Source of the DNA: Enterococcus raffinosus
GTDB taxonomy: Bacteria > Bacillota > Bacilli > Lactobacillales > Enterococcaceae
Direction of reading: 5' to 3'
Assembly (NCBI RefSeq): GCF_001886185.1
Contig: NZ_JXLA01000005.1
Span: forward strand, 1 to 37,363
DNA length: 37,363 nucleotides
Numbering within the stretch: the first letter of the stretch is position 1; the number at the start of each line of letters is the position of its first letter. A program made the translations under genes and the position numbers. The notes beneath the pieces are model-generated. The model worked only from the letters and a program-made list of their open reading frames with translations. It searched no databases and was not told the DNA's origin. This document shows, piece by piece, positions 17,284 to 29,286 of this stretch.

Positions 17284-17550
17284 ATGGATGGAAGTAAATT
17301 TGATAAAGAGCCAGTAAATGAAGAAGAATTATTAGCTCAAGGGTACCGTAAATATCATGGTGAAGGCATTGACATTTATTATAATAAAGATATTTGCGCA
17401 CATATAGGAAATTGTGTACGAGGCAATCCAGACATTTTTGAGGTAGGGCGTAGACCATGGATTATTCCTGATAATGGCAGTGTTGAAAATGCCAGCTATG
17501 TTGTGGATACCTGTCCAAGCGGAGCCTTAAAATATGTCGTTAAAAAGTAA
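17284..17550 (+). CDS. Small divergent Fe-S cluster protein (YjdI/Fer4_19 type)
   Basis: 88 residues with the pattern of the divergent mono-cluster ferredoxin-like family: ICAHIGNCVRGNPDIF, a conserved RRPWI, and VVDTCPSGAL. The three cysteines are C38, C44 and C77, with H40 nearby as a possible ligand. It may bind a 3Fe-4S or 4Fe-4S cluster; its role is unknown. AAAGGAAG ends nine bases before the ATG at 17284. A GTG at 17275 overlaps that site and is unlikely. The next gene encodes a small acetyltransferase, the same pairing as yjdI-yjdJ in E. coli. Confidence 0.85.
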   Translation: MDGSKFDKEPVNEEELLAQGYRKYHGEGIDIYYNKDICAHIGNCVRGNPDIFEVGRRPWIIPDNGSVENASYVVDTCPSGALKYVVKK

Positions 17551-17574
17551 GTAAATTAGGTAAGGAGAATTATG

Positions 17575-17850
17575 ATGGAAATTAAAGAAGAAAAAGAACG
17601 CTTTGTTTTATTGAATGATGCGAATGAAGAAGCTGGCGAAATGACTTGGTCAAATGCTGGGTCAGAAATTATGATTATTGATCATACATTTGTAGATCCA
17701 ACATATCGTGGTCAGGGATTAGCAGAAAAACTAGTTGCTGCAGGTGTAGAGAAGGCTCGAAATGAAGGGAAAAAGATTATTCCGCTGTGCCCGTTTGCTA
17801 AAAAAGAATTTGAGGAAAAATCAGAATATGCAGATGTTTTAAGAAAATAA
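17575..17850 (+). CDS. Small GNAT-like N-acetyltransferase (YjdJ type)
   Basis: About 91 residues, a minimal GNAT fold. The acetyl-CoA loop is YRGQGLAEKLV, followed by the helix AAGVEKARNEGKKI and the conserved end IIPLCPFAKKEFEEK. This matches the short Gcn5-related family of YjdJ and YidJ. The substrate is unknown. Two adjacent ATGs exist at 17572 and 17575; the second lies seven bases from AAGGAG and is preferred. It is 24 bases after the Fe-S protein gene with no terminator between, so they form one operon. Confidence 0.88.
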   Translation: MEIKEEKERFVLLNDANEEAGEMTWSNAGSEIMIIDHTFVDPTYRGQGLAEKLVAAGVEKARNEGKKIIPLCPFAKKEFEEKSEYADVLRK

Positions 17851-17929
17851 GTTTAGGACTTCTCTAGTCAAACGACTTCAATTGTGCTAAAGTAAAAATG
17901 AGGTAGTTTGGAATAAGGAGGGTCATCTT

Positions 17930-18166
17930 TTGTATAATTTTATTTTGGGCGTTATCTTGGTTTTGTCAGTGATCATTGTTATAACGATTATGATGCAACC
18001 TAGCAAACAAAATAGTGCTGCAAGTGCTTTTACTGGTGGCGCGGATCAATTATTCGGAAAGCAAAAAGCTCGCGGCTTCGAAGCTGTGATGCAACGATCG
18101 ACCGCCGTTTTAGGTGCGATCTGGATGATATTGCTCTTCGTATTAATGTTTTTATCAAGCAAATAA
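17930..18166 (+). CDS. secG: Protein translocase subunit SecG
   Basis: 78 residues with two membrane helices (about 3-22 and 55-75). The typical SecG loop between them includes the conserved GGADQLFGKQKARGFE. SecG is the accessory subunit of the SecYEG channel. The start is TTG, set by AAGGAGGG seven bases upstream. The order secG, carboxylesterase, rnr, smpB is conserved in Firmicutes, though here a terminator separates secG from the esterase. Confidence 0.95.
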   Translation: MYNFILGVILVLSVIIVITIMMQPSKQNSAASAFTGGADQLFGKQKARGFEAVMQRSTAVLGAIWMILLFVLMFLSSK

Positions 18167-18169
18167 AAC

Positions 18170-18196
18170 CGGCCTCTCGATTGAGAGGTCTTTTTT
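18170..18196 (+). terminator. Rho-independent terminator after secG
   Basis: GGCCTCTC pairs with GAGAGGTC around GATT, with one G-T pair, and a run of six T follows. Confidence 0.85.
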
Positions 18197-18254
18197 ATTT
18201 TGTATTTGCAATAAATCAAGTACACTTTAAGATAGAACAAAGATGAGCGCTTCA

Positions 18255-18310
18255 TTGAATGTATTCCAATGAAAATTATATATAGTGATAATGACTGAGA
18301 AGTTATCACT
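18255..18310 (+). promoter_or_regulatory. Candidate promoter and inverted repeat before the esterase-rnr-smpB genes
   Basis: TTGAAT (18255-18260) and TATATA (18277-18282) are 16 bases apart. AGTGATAA (18284-18291) and TTATCACT (18303-18310) form an exact inverted repeat around the expected transcript start. It could act as an operator or a 5' stem-loop. The distance to the esterase ATG is about 60 bases. Confidence 0.45.
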
Positions 18311-18369
18311 GCATACGAAGGATTTTGATATGATAAGTTCAATTGAGTGATAAACAAGGAGTGAAGAAA

Positions 18370-19134
18370 ATGATTCAAGTACCCGAGTCGCTGTTTCTGC
18401 CTCAAGGAAAACGAGCGGTTCTACTTTTACATGCTTATTCTGGCAGTCCCAATGATGTGCGGATGTTGACACGCTATTTAGAGAAATTGAATTATACAAT
18501 CTATGCTCCACTATATACCGGTCACGGAACATCAGATCCACTTGATATTCTGCAAGTAGCATCTAGTCGTTGGTGGCAAGATAGCCAACAGAGTGTGGAG
18601 TTTTTAAGATCTAAGGGATATCAGGAAATTGCTGTATTTGGTCTTTCAATGGGTGGGATTTTTGCGACTCGGTTGTTGGGCACGATGCCAGAAAAGTTTA
18701 TCGGTGGCGGTTTTTTCTGTTCGCCTATCTCACCAGTAAAAACAAACGTAACAGAAAACTTTTTAATCTATGCTCAACAAGTTTTAAAAAGAAACGGTGT
18801 AGAGCCTAGAAAAGATGTAATTGAAAATTACCGTCCCTTAGTGGAAAAACAATTAGAGACAATTGAAGAACAGGCTCGCAATGCGAATAGTCATCTAGCA
18901 AACATTACTCATCCTTTTTTTATGGCTCAATCTGGACAGGATGAAATGATTGAGGCTGATGGTGTTTTTCGAACCGCAGAACGGCTAAAGCAGACCACAT
19001 TTACCTTGAAATGGTATCCAAATAGTGGTCATGTGATCACTGTAGGGCCTGAGAGAAGACAATTTGAACAAGATGTGGCTGATTTTTTGGCAGGTCTTGG
19101 CTGGAGTGAAGATAATGGAGAGACAAACAATTAA
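18370..19134 (+). CDS. Carboxylesterase, alpha/beta hydrolase (Est30-like)
   Basis: A 254-residue alpha/beta hydrolase that probably cleaves short-chain esters or monoacylglycerols. The oxyanion region LLLHAYSGSP is near the N terminus. The nucleophile is S93 in GLSMG, the acid D191 in SGQDEMI and the base H221 in NSGHVI. It is cytoplasmic, with no signal peptide. I start at the ATG at 18370, eight bases after AAGGAG. A TTG at 18343 in the same frame lies before that site. The end overlaps rnr by 20 bases, and the pair esterase-rnr is common in Firmicutes. Confidence 0.93.
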   Translation: MIQVPESLFLPQGKRAVLLLHAYSGSPNDVRMLTRYLEKLNYTIYAPLYTGHGTSDPLDILQVASSRWWQDSQQSVEFLRSKGYQEIAVFGLSMGGIFATRLLGTMPEKFIGGGFFCSPISPVKTNVTENFLIYAQQVLKRNGVEPRKDVIENYRPLVEKQLETIEEQARNANSHLANITHPFFMAQSGQDEMIEADGVFRTAERLKQTTFTLKWYPNSGHVITVGPERRQFEQDVADFLAGLGWSEDNGETNN

Positions 19135-21487
19135 AAGAGAGATACTAGCTGGATTGAAAGCAGCTAATAAAAAAAGCCTTTCTATGGAAGAGTTGGCAGA
19201 AGTTCTAGATATGCGTAAAAGTGATGACTTTAAATTGTTGGTCAAAACGATTGCACAAATGGAGCGAGAAAAAACAGTAGAATTTAATAAAAAGGGTCGG
19301 ATCAAGCTACCTTTTCAACCAATTGAGGTAGAAGGTATTTTTCGCCGTAATGAAAGAGGATTTGGATTTGTAACAATTGATCCTGAAGAACCAGATGTTT
19401 TCATTCCGAAAGACGCGACGAACTTCGCGATGGATGGTGACATCGTCATGATTGATATTCAAAAGACAGCGGACCTTTTTTCCGATCGCGGAGCAGAAGG
19501 ACAAGTTGTTTCTATTAAAGAAAGAAAGATTCAACAAATTGTTGGGGAGTTTACTGCTTTTGATGTAGACGAAATTGCAGAATCAGATTTGTATGGATAC
19601 GTAACACCAAAAGATAAAAAAAGTGCACAATTTAAAGTTTTTATTGCAGCAGAAGGAATTCAACCTGTAGATGGAAGTATCGTTATCGTTGAAATTACCC
19701 ATTATCCAGAAAAAGGGTACGCTACTAGTTTAGAAGGCTTGATTACTAAGGTTATTGGACACAAAAATGATCCTGGGATGGATATACTATCAATTGTTAT
19801 TGCGCAAGGTATTCCTACTCAATTTCCAGAGGAAGTACAGACTGCATCTGAACAAATACCTGATAAAATCATGGATTCAGATTTAGTTGGTCGCCGTGAT
19901 TTACGTGACCAACAAATTGTTACGATTGATGGTGCAGATGCTAAGGATCTAGATGATGCAGTGACTGTACGAAAATTAGATAATGGAAATTATTTTTTAG
20001 GTGTTCATATCGCCGACGTTTCATATTACGTAACTGAAAATAGTATTTTGGATAAGGAAGCCTTTGAACGTGGAACGAGTGTCTATTTGACTGATCGTGT
20101 CATTCCAATGATCCCTCAACGATTATCTAATGGAATTTGTTCTTTAAATCCACAAGTACCTCGCTTAACAATGAGCTGTGAAATGGAGATTGATTCTACT
20201 GGAAAAATCTTAAGTCATGAAATTTTTCAAAGTGTCATTCAAACAAGCGAACGAATGACTTATTCGGCAGTCAATGCTATTTTGGAGGAAGAGGATTCCG
20301 AATCAATTGAGAGATATCATGATTTAGTACCAATGTTTCGTTTGATGAAAGAACTTCATCAAATTTTGGAAGCACATCGAAACCATCGTGGAGCAATTAA
20401 CTTTGAGGACCGAGAAGCAAAAATTTTAGTAGATTCTGAAGGTCATCCAAAGGATATTGAATTGCGTGAACGAGGTGTTGGTGAACGATTAATTGAATCC
20501 TTCATGTTAGCGGCAAACGAAACCGTGGCAGAACATTTTAATCGTCAAAAACTACCATTCATTTATCGAATTCACGAGCAGCCTAAAGAAGAAAAGATGC
20601 AGCGATTCTTCGATTTTGCGGCTGCGTTAGGTATCTTAGTAAAAGGTACAAAGAACACAATTACGCCAAAAGATTTGCAGAAAGTGATACAAGAGGTAGA
20701 AGAGAAACCAGAAGCAGCAGTGATTAATACAATGCTATTACGCAGCATGCAGCAAGCTCGTTATTCTGAAGACAATTACGGTCATTATGGATTAGCCGCT
20801 GAATACTATACGCATTTTACTTCACCGATTCGACGTTACCCTGATTTGATTGTTCATCGTTTGATTCGGACCTACAGCCAAGATCAAAGTGATGCGACGA
20901 AAGAGAAATGGGCAGAGGCATTGCCTGAAATTGCGGACCATAGTTCAAAAATGGAACGTCGTTCTGTGGAAGCAGAACGTGAAGTCGATAGTATGAAGAA
21001 GGCAGAATATATGGCTGATAAAATTGGTGAGGAGTTTGACGGTATTATCAGTTCAGTAACAAAGTTTGGTATTTTTATAGAATTACCTAATACAGTAGAA
21101 GGAATGATTCATGTAAATGAGTTGAAACAAGATTATTTTCACTTCGTTGAAAATCAATTAGCATTAGTGGGAGAAAGGACACGCCAAACCTTTAAGATTG
21201 GTCAAAAAGTCCGGATCAAAGTAGTTAAATCAGATCCTGAGACACGAGAAATTGATTTTGAGCTGCTAGAAGCGGAAGAAATTCCTTTGTTGGAGGTTCC
21301 TAAAGGGGGAAGCCGTCAAAGACGTCAGTCGACAGGTGGAAGAAAAAACAACAAGAAGTCCGATAAATATTATGGGAAAAATGTTGACCGAACAAAAAAC
21401 GGTAAAGATAAGAAAAAGAAAAAGGGTAAGAAGCCTTTTTATAAATCAGTAGCTAAAAAGAAAAAGTCCGGAAGAAAGAAGGGGTAG
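19115..21487 (+). CDS. rnr: Ribonuclease R
   Basis: Processive 3'-5' exoribonuclease of the RNB family that degrades structured RNA and works with tmRNA-SmpB on defective messages. The 790 residues contain, in order, an N-terminal winged helix, two cold-shock domains (with [10 protein letters not shown]), and the RNB domain with the aspartate cluster [11 protein letters not shown] near residue 290. An S1 domain follows (about 640-720), then a very lysine-rich tail of some 65 residues. I choose the ATG at 19115, eight bases after GGAG. An in-frame ATG at 19064 lies inside the esterase gene and would add 17 residues unlike the family. The stop lies one base before the smpB ATG. Confidence 0.96.
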   Translation: MERQTIKREILAGLKAANKKSLSMEELAEVLDMRKSDDFKLLVKTIAQMEREKTVEFNKKGRIKLPFQPIEVEGIFRRNERGFGFVTIDPEEPDVFIPKDATNFAMDGDIVMIDIQKTADLFSDRGAEGQVVSIKERKIQQIVGEFTAFDVDEIAESDLYGYVTPKDKKSAQFKVFIAAEGIQPVDGSIVIVEITHYPEKGYATSLEGLITKVIGHKNDPGMDILSIVIAQGIPTQFPEEVQTASEQIPDKIMDSDLVGRRDLRDQQIVTIDGADAKDLDDAVTVRKLDNGNYFLGVHIADVSYYVTENSILDKEAFERGTSVYLTDRVIPMIPQRLSNGICSLNPQVPRLTMSCEMEIDSTGKILSHEIFQSVIQTSERMTYSAVNAILEEEDSESIERYHDLVPMFRLMKELHQILEAHRNHRGAINFEDREAKILVDSEGHPKDIELRERGVGERLIESFMLAANETVAEHFNRQKLPFIYRIHEQPKEEKMQRFFDFAAALGILVKGTKNTITPKDLQKVIQEVEEKPEAAVINTMLLRSMQQARYSEDNYGHYGLAAEYYTHFTSPIRRYPDLIVHRLIRTYSQDQSDATKEKWAEALPEIADHSSKMERRSVEAEREVDSMKKAEYMADKIGEEFDGIISSVTKFGIFIELPNTVEGMIHVNELKQDYFHFVENQLALVGERTRQTFKIGQKVRIKVVKSDPETREIDFELLEAEEIPLLEVPKGGSRQRRQSTGGRKNNKKSDKYYGKNVDRTKNGKDKKKKKGKKPFYKSVAKKKKSGRKKG

Positions 21488-21488
21488 T

Positions 21489-21953
21489 ATGCCAAAAGGC
21501 GAAGGCAAGCTAGTGGCACAAAATAAAAAAGCTCGTCATGATTATACGATCATCGATACGATTGAAGCGGGAATTGTTTTGCAGGGAACAGAAATCAAAT
21601 CAATCCGAAATAGCCGAATCAACTTAAAGGATGGTTTTGCTCGGATTAGAAATGGCGAGGCTTTCTTATACAATGTGCATATCAGCCCTTATGAGCAAGG
21701 AAATATTTTTAATCATGACCCTGTTCGAACACGTAAATTGTTGATGCACAAAAAACAAATCGCTCGTTTGGCGGGTGAAGTAAAAAATACTGGAATTACA
21801 TTAGTTCCCTTAAAAGTCTATTTAAAGGATGGCTACGCAAAAGTACTAATTGGCGTTGCTAAAGGGAAACATCAGTATGATAAAAGAGAAAGTTTGAAGC
21901 GTAAAGATGTTGATCGTCAAATTAGTCGTACGTTAAAAAATTATTCTCGATAG
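21489..21953 (+). CDS. smpB: SsrA-binding protein SmpB
   Basis: 154 residues of the tmRNA-binding OB-fold protein that brings tmRNA to stalled ribosomes. Typical stretches are [22 protein letters not shown] and the C-terminal [11 protein letters not shown] followed by a basic tail. It starts one base after rnr; its ribosome binding site (AAGAAGGGG) lies in the rnr tail. The ssrA gene itself is not within the following 290 bases. No clear terminator is seen after it. Confidence 0.97.
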   Translation: MPKGEGKLVAQNKKARHDYTIIDTIEAGIVLQGTEIKSIRNSRINLKDGFARIRNGEAFLYNVHISPYEQGNIFNHDPVRTRKLLMHKKQIARLAGEVKNTGITLVPLKVYLKDGYAKVLIGVAKGKHQYDKRESLKRKDVDRQISRTLKNYSR

Positions 21954-22007
21954 CAAAATATTCTTTTTCGCATATTTGGTGAGAATTACTTTACTTCACA
22001 TTAGATT

Positions 22008-22043
22008 TTGATACGATTGGTTACAATCTATACTAGCTATATT
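22008..22043 (+). promoter_or_regulatory. Probable promoter region of the atp operon
   Basis: TTGATA (22008-22013) with TATACT (22029-22034) at a 15-base spacer, and TATATT (22038-22043), are candidate elements. The start would leave about 190-200 bases of leader before atpB. The exact promoter is uncertain. Confidence 0.4.
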
Positions 22044-22118
22044 GCGGTCAAAAACAGCTATTTAAGGCGTATAGACAGAGATAAAATAACGACGAAGAAA
22101 ATATCTTTGAGTTATTCG

Positions 22119-22222
22119 AAAATTTTTAGGAAAATTCTTTGAAATTTTCTTTCTCTGGTGGTAACATACGATAGTATTTTGAGGAGCAGCGCTAAGCAGG
22201 CACGAGCTGACGCGAGTCGCTG
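22119..22222 (+). other. Structured leader upstream of atpB
   Basis: GAAAATTT and AAATTTTC form an AT-rich inverted repeat near 22119-22150. Then comes an unusually GC-rich stretch, 22181-22225, in which CAGCG (22187-22191) can pair with CGCTG (22218-22222). It stands out from the AT-rich surroundings and ends a few bases before the atpB ribosome binding site. I see no open reading frame in it. Confidence 0.4.
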
Positions 22223-22241
22223 GGAAGAGAGGTGAACTGAA

Positions 22242-22955
22242 TTGGATGAAAAATCTTGGGTTTTCCATATTGGTCCCATATGGTTCGATGGTACGGTGAC
22301 GACAATGATAATTGTGACATGTGTGATTGTCTTCTTCCTTGTTTTTGCGTTCACACGCAACCTGTCATTGAAGCCCAAAGGAAAGCAAAACGCAATTGAG
22401 TGGGTCATTGATTTTACAACGAATATTGTTGGCGACAACATGCCTCGTAAAGAAGTCAGAAATTTTAGTTTGTTCTCATTTACGTTGTTCTTATTTATTT
22501 TTGTAGCGAACCAAATCGGATTGGTCACAAAAATCGTCACAGGTGACAACGTGACTTATTGGAAAAGTCCCACTGCAAACCCGTTTGTAACAATGGGATT
22601 AGCCTTACTGGTGTTGGTATTAGCCAATTACTTAGGCACAGAAAAATTAGGCTTAGGTGGATACATTAAAAATTCTTTCTTTACACCCGCAGGATTATTT
22701 CCTATTAAGTTGATGGAAGAATTTACCAACGTAATAACGTTGGGCCTTCGTCTTTACGGTAACATTTTTGCTGGTGAGGTATTGCTTTCTCTTATCGCAA
22801 GCATGGTTACAAGTACAGGATGGTGGACATTGCCATTTGCAATCCCGCTTGAGATGATTTGGATCGCATTCTCATTATTTATCGGAAGTATCCAAGCATT
22901 TGTTTTCACAACTCTATCTATGGTTTATATCAGTCATAAAATCGAGGTAGAATAA
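22242..22955 (+). CDS. atpB: ATP synthase F0 subunit a
   Basis: Membrane subunit a forms the proton half-channels against the c ring. The 237 residues contain five to six membrane helices and the essential arginine R170 in LGLRLYGNIFAGE. The start is TTG, about nine bases after AGAGG, giving MDEKSWVFHIGP. The ATG four bases downstream is in another frame. It is the first gene of atpBEFHAGDC; no atpI precedes it. The long structured leader may set its translation. Confidence 0.95.
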   Translation: MDEKSWVFHIGPIWFDGTVTTMIIVTCVIVFFLVFAFTRNLSLKPKGKQNAIEWVIDFTTNIVGDNMPRKEVRNFSLFSFTLFLFIFVANQIGLVTKIVTGDNVTYWKSPTANPFVTMGLALLVLVLANYLGTEKLGLGGYIKNSFFTPAGLFPIKLMEEFTNVITLGLRLYGNIFAGEVLLSLIASMVTSTGWWTLPFAIPLEMIWIAFSLFIGSIQAFVFTTLSMVYISHKIEVE

Positions 22956-22966
22956 TAAAAAATTAA

Positions 22967-23206
<240 letters not shown>

Positions 23207-23227
23207 TAATTGATGTTTTTTGTTACG

Positions 23228-23272
23228 GCTCATCTCAGAGATGAGCAAAAGAACCGTTTAACGGTTCTTTTA
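23228..23272 (+). promoter_or_regulatory. Tandem intercistronic hairpins between atpE and atpF
   Basis: Hairpin one pairs GCTCATCT (23228-23235) with AGATGAGC (23239-23246). Hairpin two pairs AAAAGAACCGTT (23247-23258) with AACGGTTCTTTT (23260-23271); its 3' side ends in four T, like a weak terminator. They probably protect the 3' end of atpBE RNA or reduce read-through, raising subunit c over the rest. The structure is visible; the effect is inferred. Confidence 0.75.
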
Positions 23273-23301
23273 ATGAGAAAGAACAGAAAGGAAGACCGAG
23301 T

Positions 23302-23823
23302 ATGCTGAATCTAGTTATTGCTGAGGCTGTCAACACAACACTCGGTAATTTAATCGCCGTTACGGGTGCATTCGTAATCCTAATGGCATTATTGAAAAAA
23401 TTCGCGTGGGGTGCCGTCCAAGACATTCTAAAAAAACGTGAAGATAAGATCGCCAATGATCTAGATTCTGCCGAACAATCTCGGATCAAAGCTGCTGAGT
23501 TGGAAAAAGAACGTGAAGCTCAGTTGGCAAGTTCCCGTAGTGATGCGGCAGATATCATCAAAAATGCGAAAGAAAGTGGCGAATTAAGCCGCCAAAATAT
23601 CATCAAAGATACTAAGGAAGAAGTTACTCGTCTAAAAGATCGCGCACAAGCGGAAATCAAAGATGAACGTGAAAACGCGTTGACTTCTGTTAAAGATGAT
23701 GTGGCAACACTTTCTCTACAAATCGCAGAAAAAATCTTGAGCAAAGAGCTTTCACAAGATGCCCATCAAGATTTAATTAATGACTATATGGATAAGTTAG
23801 GTAATACGAAACATGAAGCTTGA
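23302..23823 (+). CDS. atpF: ATP synthase F0 subunit b
   Basis: 173 residues: one N-terminal membrane helix (about 12-32) and then a long charged coiled coil (about 38-165) that forms the peripheral stalk with delta. AAAGGAAG stands before the ATG. Its end overlaps atpH by 11 bases. Confidence 0.96.
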   Translation: MLNLVIAEAVNTTLGNLIAVTGAFVILMALLKKFAWGAVQDILKKREDKIANDLDSAEQSRIKAAELEKEREAQLASSRSDAADIIKNAKESGELSRQNIIKDTKEEVTRLKDRAQAEIKDERENALTSVKDDVATLSLQIAEKILSKELSQDAHQDLINDYMDKLGNTKHEA

Positions 23824-24358
23824 TAAGTATACTGTTGGTAAACGATATGGAAAAGCTTTGTTTGAATTGGCGATCGAAAATGAAGCCGCCGATGCCGTTT
23901 ATCAAGAGTTATTGACGATTCGGGAAATCTGTAAAGAAATCCCAGATTTAGGGAATATATTGACGGATGTTCGTTTAGAAGGTGCTGAGAAAAAAGCGAT
24001 CATGAATGCTTTTACTAGTAATTTCGACGGAATTGTCAAGAATTTCTTATTAGTTGTTTTTGAGTACAATCGTAGTGATGATCTTCCATTTATGATAGAG
24101 GAATTTGAACGTCGTTATGATGAACAAAACAAAATTGCACACGGAACGGTAACTACAGCTGTGCCGCTCTCTGAAGAAAAGAAACACGAACTTGAAGCGA
24201 AAGTCGCTGATGTTTTTGGCTACCAGAAGGCCACGTTAACCCCGATAGTTGATGAATCAATTCTCGGCGGTGTCATTGTTGAAGCCGATCATCAAGTGAT
24301 CGACGGCAGCCTCGCCAGCCAATTAAATGGTCTACGAGCAGCACTTAGTAAAAAGTAG
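23813..24358 (+). CDS. atpH: ATP synthase F1 subunit delta
   Basis: 181 residues joining F1 to the b stalk. The N-terminal helical domain begins YTVGKRYGKALFELAIE and the C-terminal part carries the conserved VDESILGGVIVEADHQVIDGS. It starts inside the end of atpF, so translation is coupled. The order agrees with other atp operons. Confidence 0.96.
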   Translation: MKLDKYTVGKRYGKALFELAIENEAADAVYQELLTIREICKEIPDLGNILTDVRLEGAEKKAIMNAFTSNFDGIVKNFLLVVFEYNRSDDLPFMIEEFERRYDEQNKIAHGTVTTAVPLSEEKKHELEAKVADVFGYQKATLTPIVDESILGGVIVEADHQVIDGSLASQLNGLRAALSKK

Positions 24359-24377
24359 AGAAGAAGAGGTGAAATGA

Positions 24378-25904
<1,527 letters not shown>

Positions 25905-25922
25905 TCGAGGTGAGAATAAAAC

Positions 25923-28248
<2,326 letters not shown>

Positions 28249-28261
28249 AAAGAGGTGCCCG

Positions 28262-28696
28262 ATGGAACAAGAAAAAAACAAAGTTCTGCAAGTGAACGTT
28301 GTTACTCCAGATGGTAATGTCTATGATCACAATGCAACGATTGTAGTCGCGAAGACCGTGGCTGGTGAAATAGGTATTTTGCCCAATCACGCACCAATCA
28401 TAGCCCCTCTTGCAATTGATGAGGTCCGTGTTCGCCGAACAGATTCGGATACCCATGTTGACTGGATTGCGGTTAATGGTGGAATCATGGAGGTTCGAGA
28501 CAATGTGTTGACGATCATCGCTGATACGGCAGAACGTGAACGCGATATCGACGTTTCTCGTGCGGAAAGAGCAAAACAACGTGCGGAAGCGCGAATTCAA
28601 GAAGCGCGTGAAAAACAAGACACTGACCAATTGAGTCGTGCTGAAGTTGCCTTGCATCGTGCTATGAATCGTATTAAAGTTTCAAAACACCGTTAA
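28262..28696 (+). CDS. atpC: ATP synthase F1 subunit epsilon
   Basis: 144 residues: an N-terminal beta sandwich (about 1-90, with [10 protein letters not shown] and [12 protein letters not shown]) and a C-terminal pair of helices rich in Arg, Glu and Ala that can inhibit ATP hydrolysis. It closes the operon and is followed by a terminator. Confidence 0.97.
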   Translation: MEQEKNKVLQVNVVTPDGNVYDHNATIVVAKTVAGEIGILPNHAPIIAPLAIDEVRVRRTDSDTHVDWIAVNGGIMEVRDNVLTIIADTAERERDIDVSRAERAKQRAEARIQEAREKQDTDQLSRAEVALHRAMNRIKVSKHR

Positions 28697-28711
28697 GTTT
28701 ACTAGATTGAA

Positions 28712-28750
28712 AGGATTGTGCCAAATTATCTTGGTGCAATCTTTTTTTTA
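28712..28750 (+). terminator. Rho-independent terminator of the atp operon
   Basis: GATTGTGCCAA (28714-28724) pairs with TTGGTGCAATC (28731-28741) through 11 pairs, two of them G-T, followed by eight T. Confidence 0.9.
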
Positions 28751-28925
28751 AATCAATTTTAAAATTTGGAAATAAAAGATGAACACTCCCTCTTCTTAAA
28801 AGTTATTACTACCAAAATAATAAGAAGAATTTTGAGTATTTTGACGAAAAGAGAAAGATAAAAATTTTTAAAGAACTTTTTGAGAAAGAAAACAAATGTT
28901 AAGTTTTTTAAAAGTTTCTCTACAG

Positions 28926-28974
28926 TACTTTGGGTGAGCAAAGTATTCTTCTTTATCTGAAACTGTGATATAAT
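28926..28974 (+). promoter_or_regulatory. Promoter of the DUF1146-murA operon with an adjacent inverted repeat
   Basis: TGATATAAT is an extended -10 with a perfect TATAAT at 28969-28974. Directly ahead of the expected -35, TACTTTG (28926-28932) and CAAAGTA (28939-28945) form an exact inverted repeat, a possible operator. The 170 bases between the atp terminator and this repeat are very AT-rich; I see nothing else there. Confidence 0.6.
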
Positions 28975-29007
28975 CCTACTGTTGATTTTTTTGAAAGGAT
29001 AAGAATT

Positions 29008-29241
29008 ATGCAAGTATATGGAATTGATGCAATCGTTAGAATTGTCTCGCATTTTTCCTTCATCTATTTAGCTTTTTGGGCTTTGAGGTCATTGCGCATA
29101 GAAAATCTTTTTAAAGCATTTAAGGAAACGCAGGTACGTCTTGTGATCTTGATGTTAGCAATTGCTTTAGGGTTTGCTTGCAGTACATTCTTCTTAGAAA
29201 TCATTCTTTTATGTAAAAATATATTTTTGACATTTAACTAA
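29008..29241 (+). CDS. DUF1146 (YwzB-like) small membrane protein
   Basis: 77 residues with two predicted membrane helices (about 14-30 and 44-70) and the arginine-rich link LRSLRIENLFK between them. This is the pattern of the DUF1146/YwzB family, usually found between the atp operon and murA in Firmicutes, exactly as here. Function unknown. AAAGGAT precedes the ATG. It is probably co-transcribed with murA. Confidence 0.85.
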   Translation: MQVYGIDAIVRIVSHFSFIYLAFWALRSLRIENLFKAFKETQVRLVILMLAIALGFACSTFFLEIILLCKNIFLTFN

Positions 29242-29286
29242 GGTACATATACGAAGCAATCGATTAGCTTTTTGGAGGGAATACAG

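Noticed and set aside
19064-19114. Earlier in-frame ATG for rnr
   Set aside because: It would add 17 residues unlike RNase R and lacks a ribosome binding site, whereas the ATG at 19115 has GGAG at proper distance.
21954-22007. Possible terminator or ssrA gene after smpB
   Set aside because: No compact stem followed by T, and no tmRNA ends are visible in the 290 bases before atpB.
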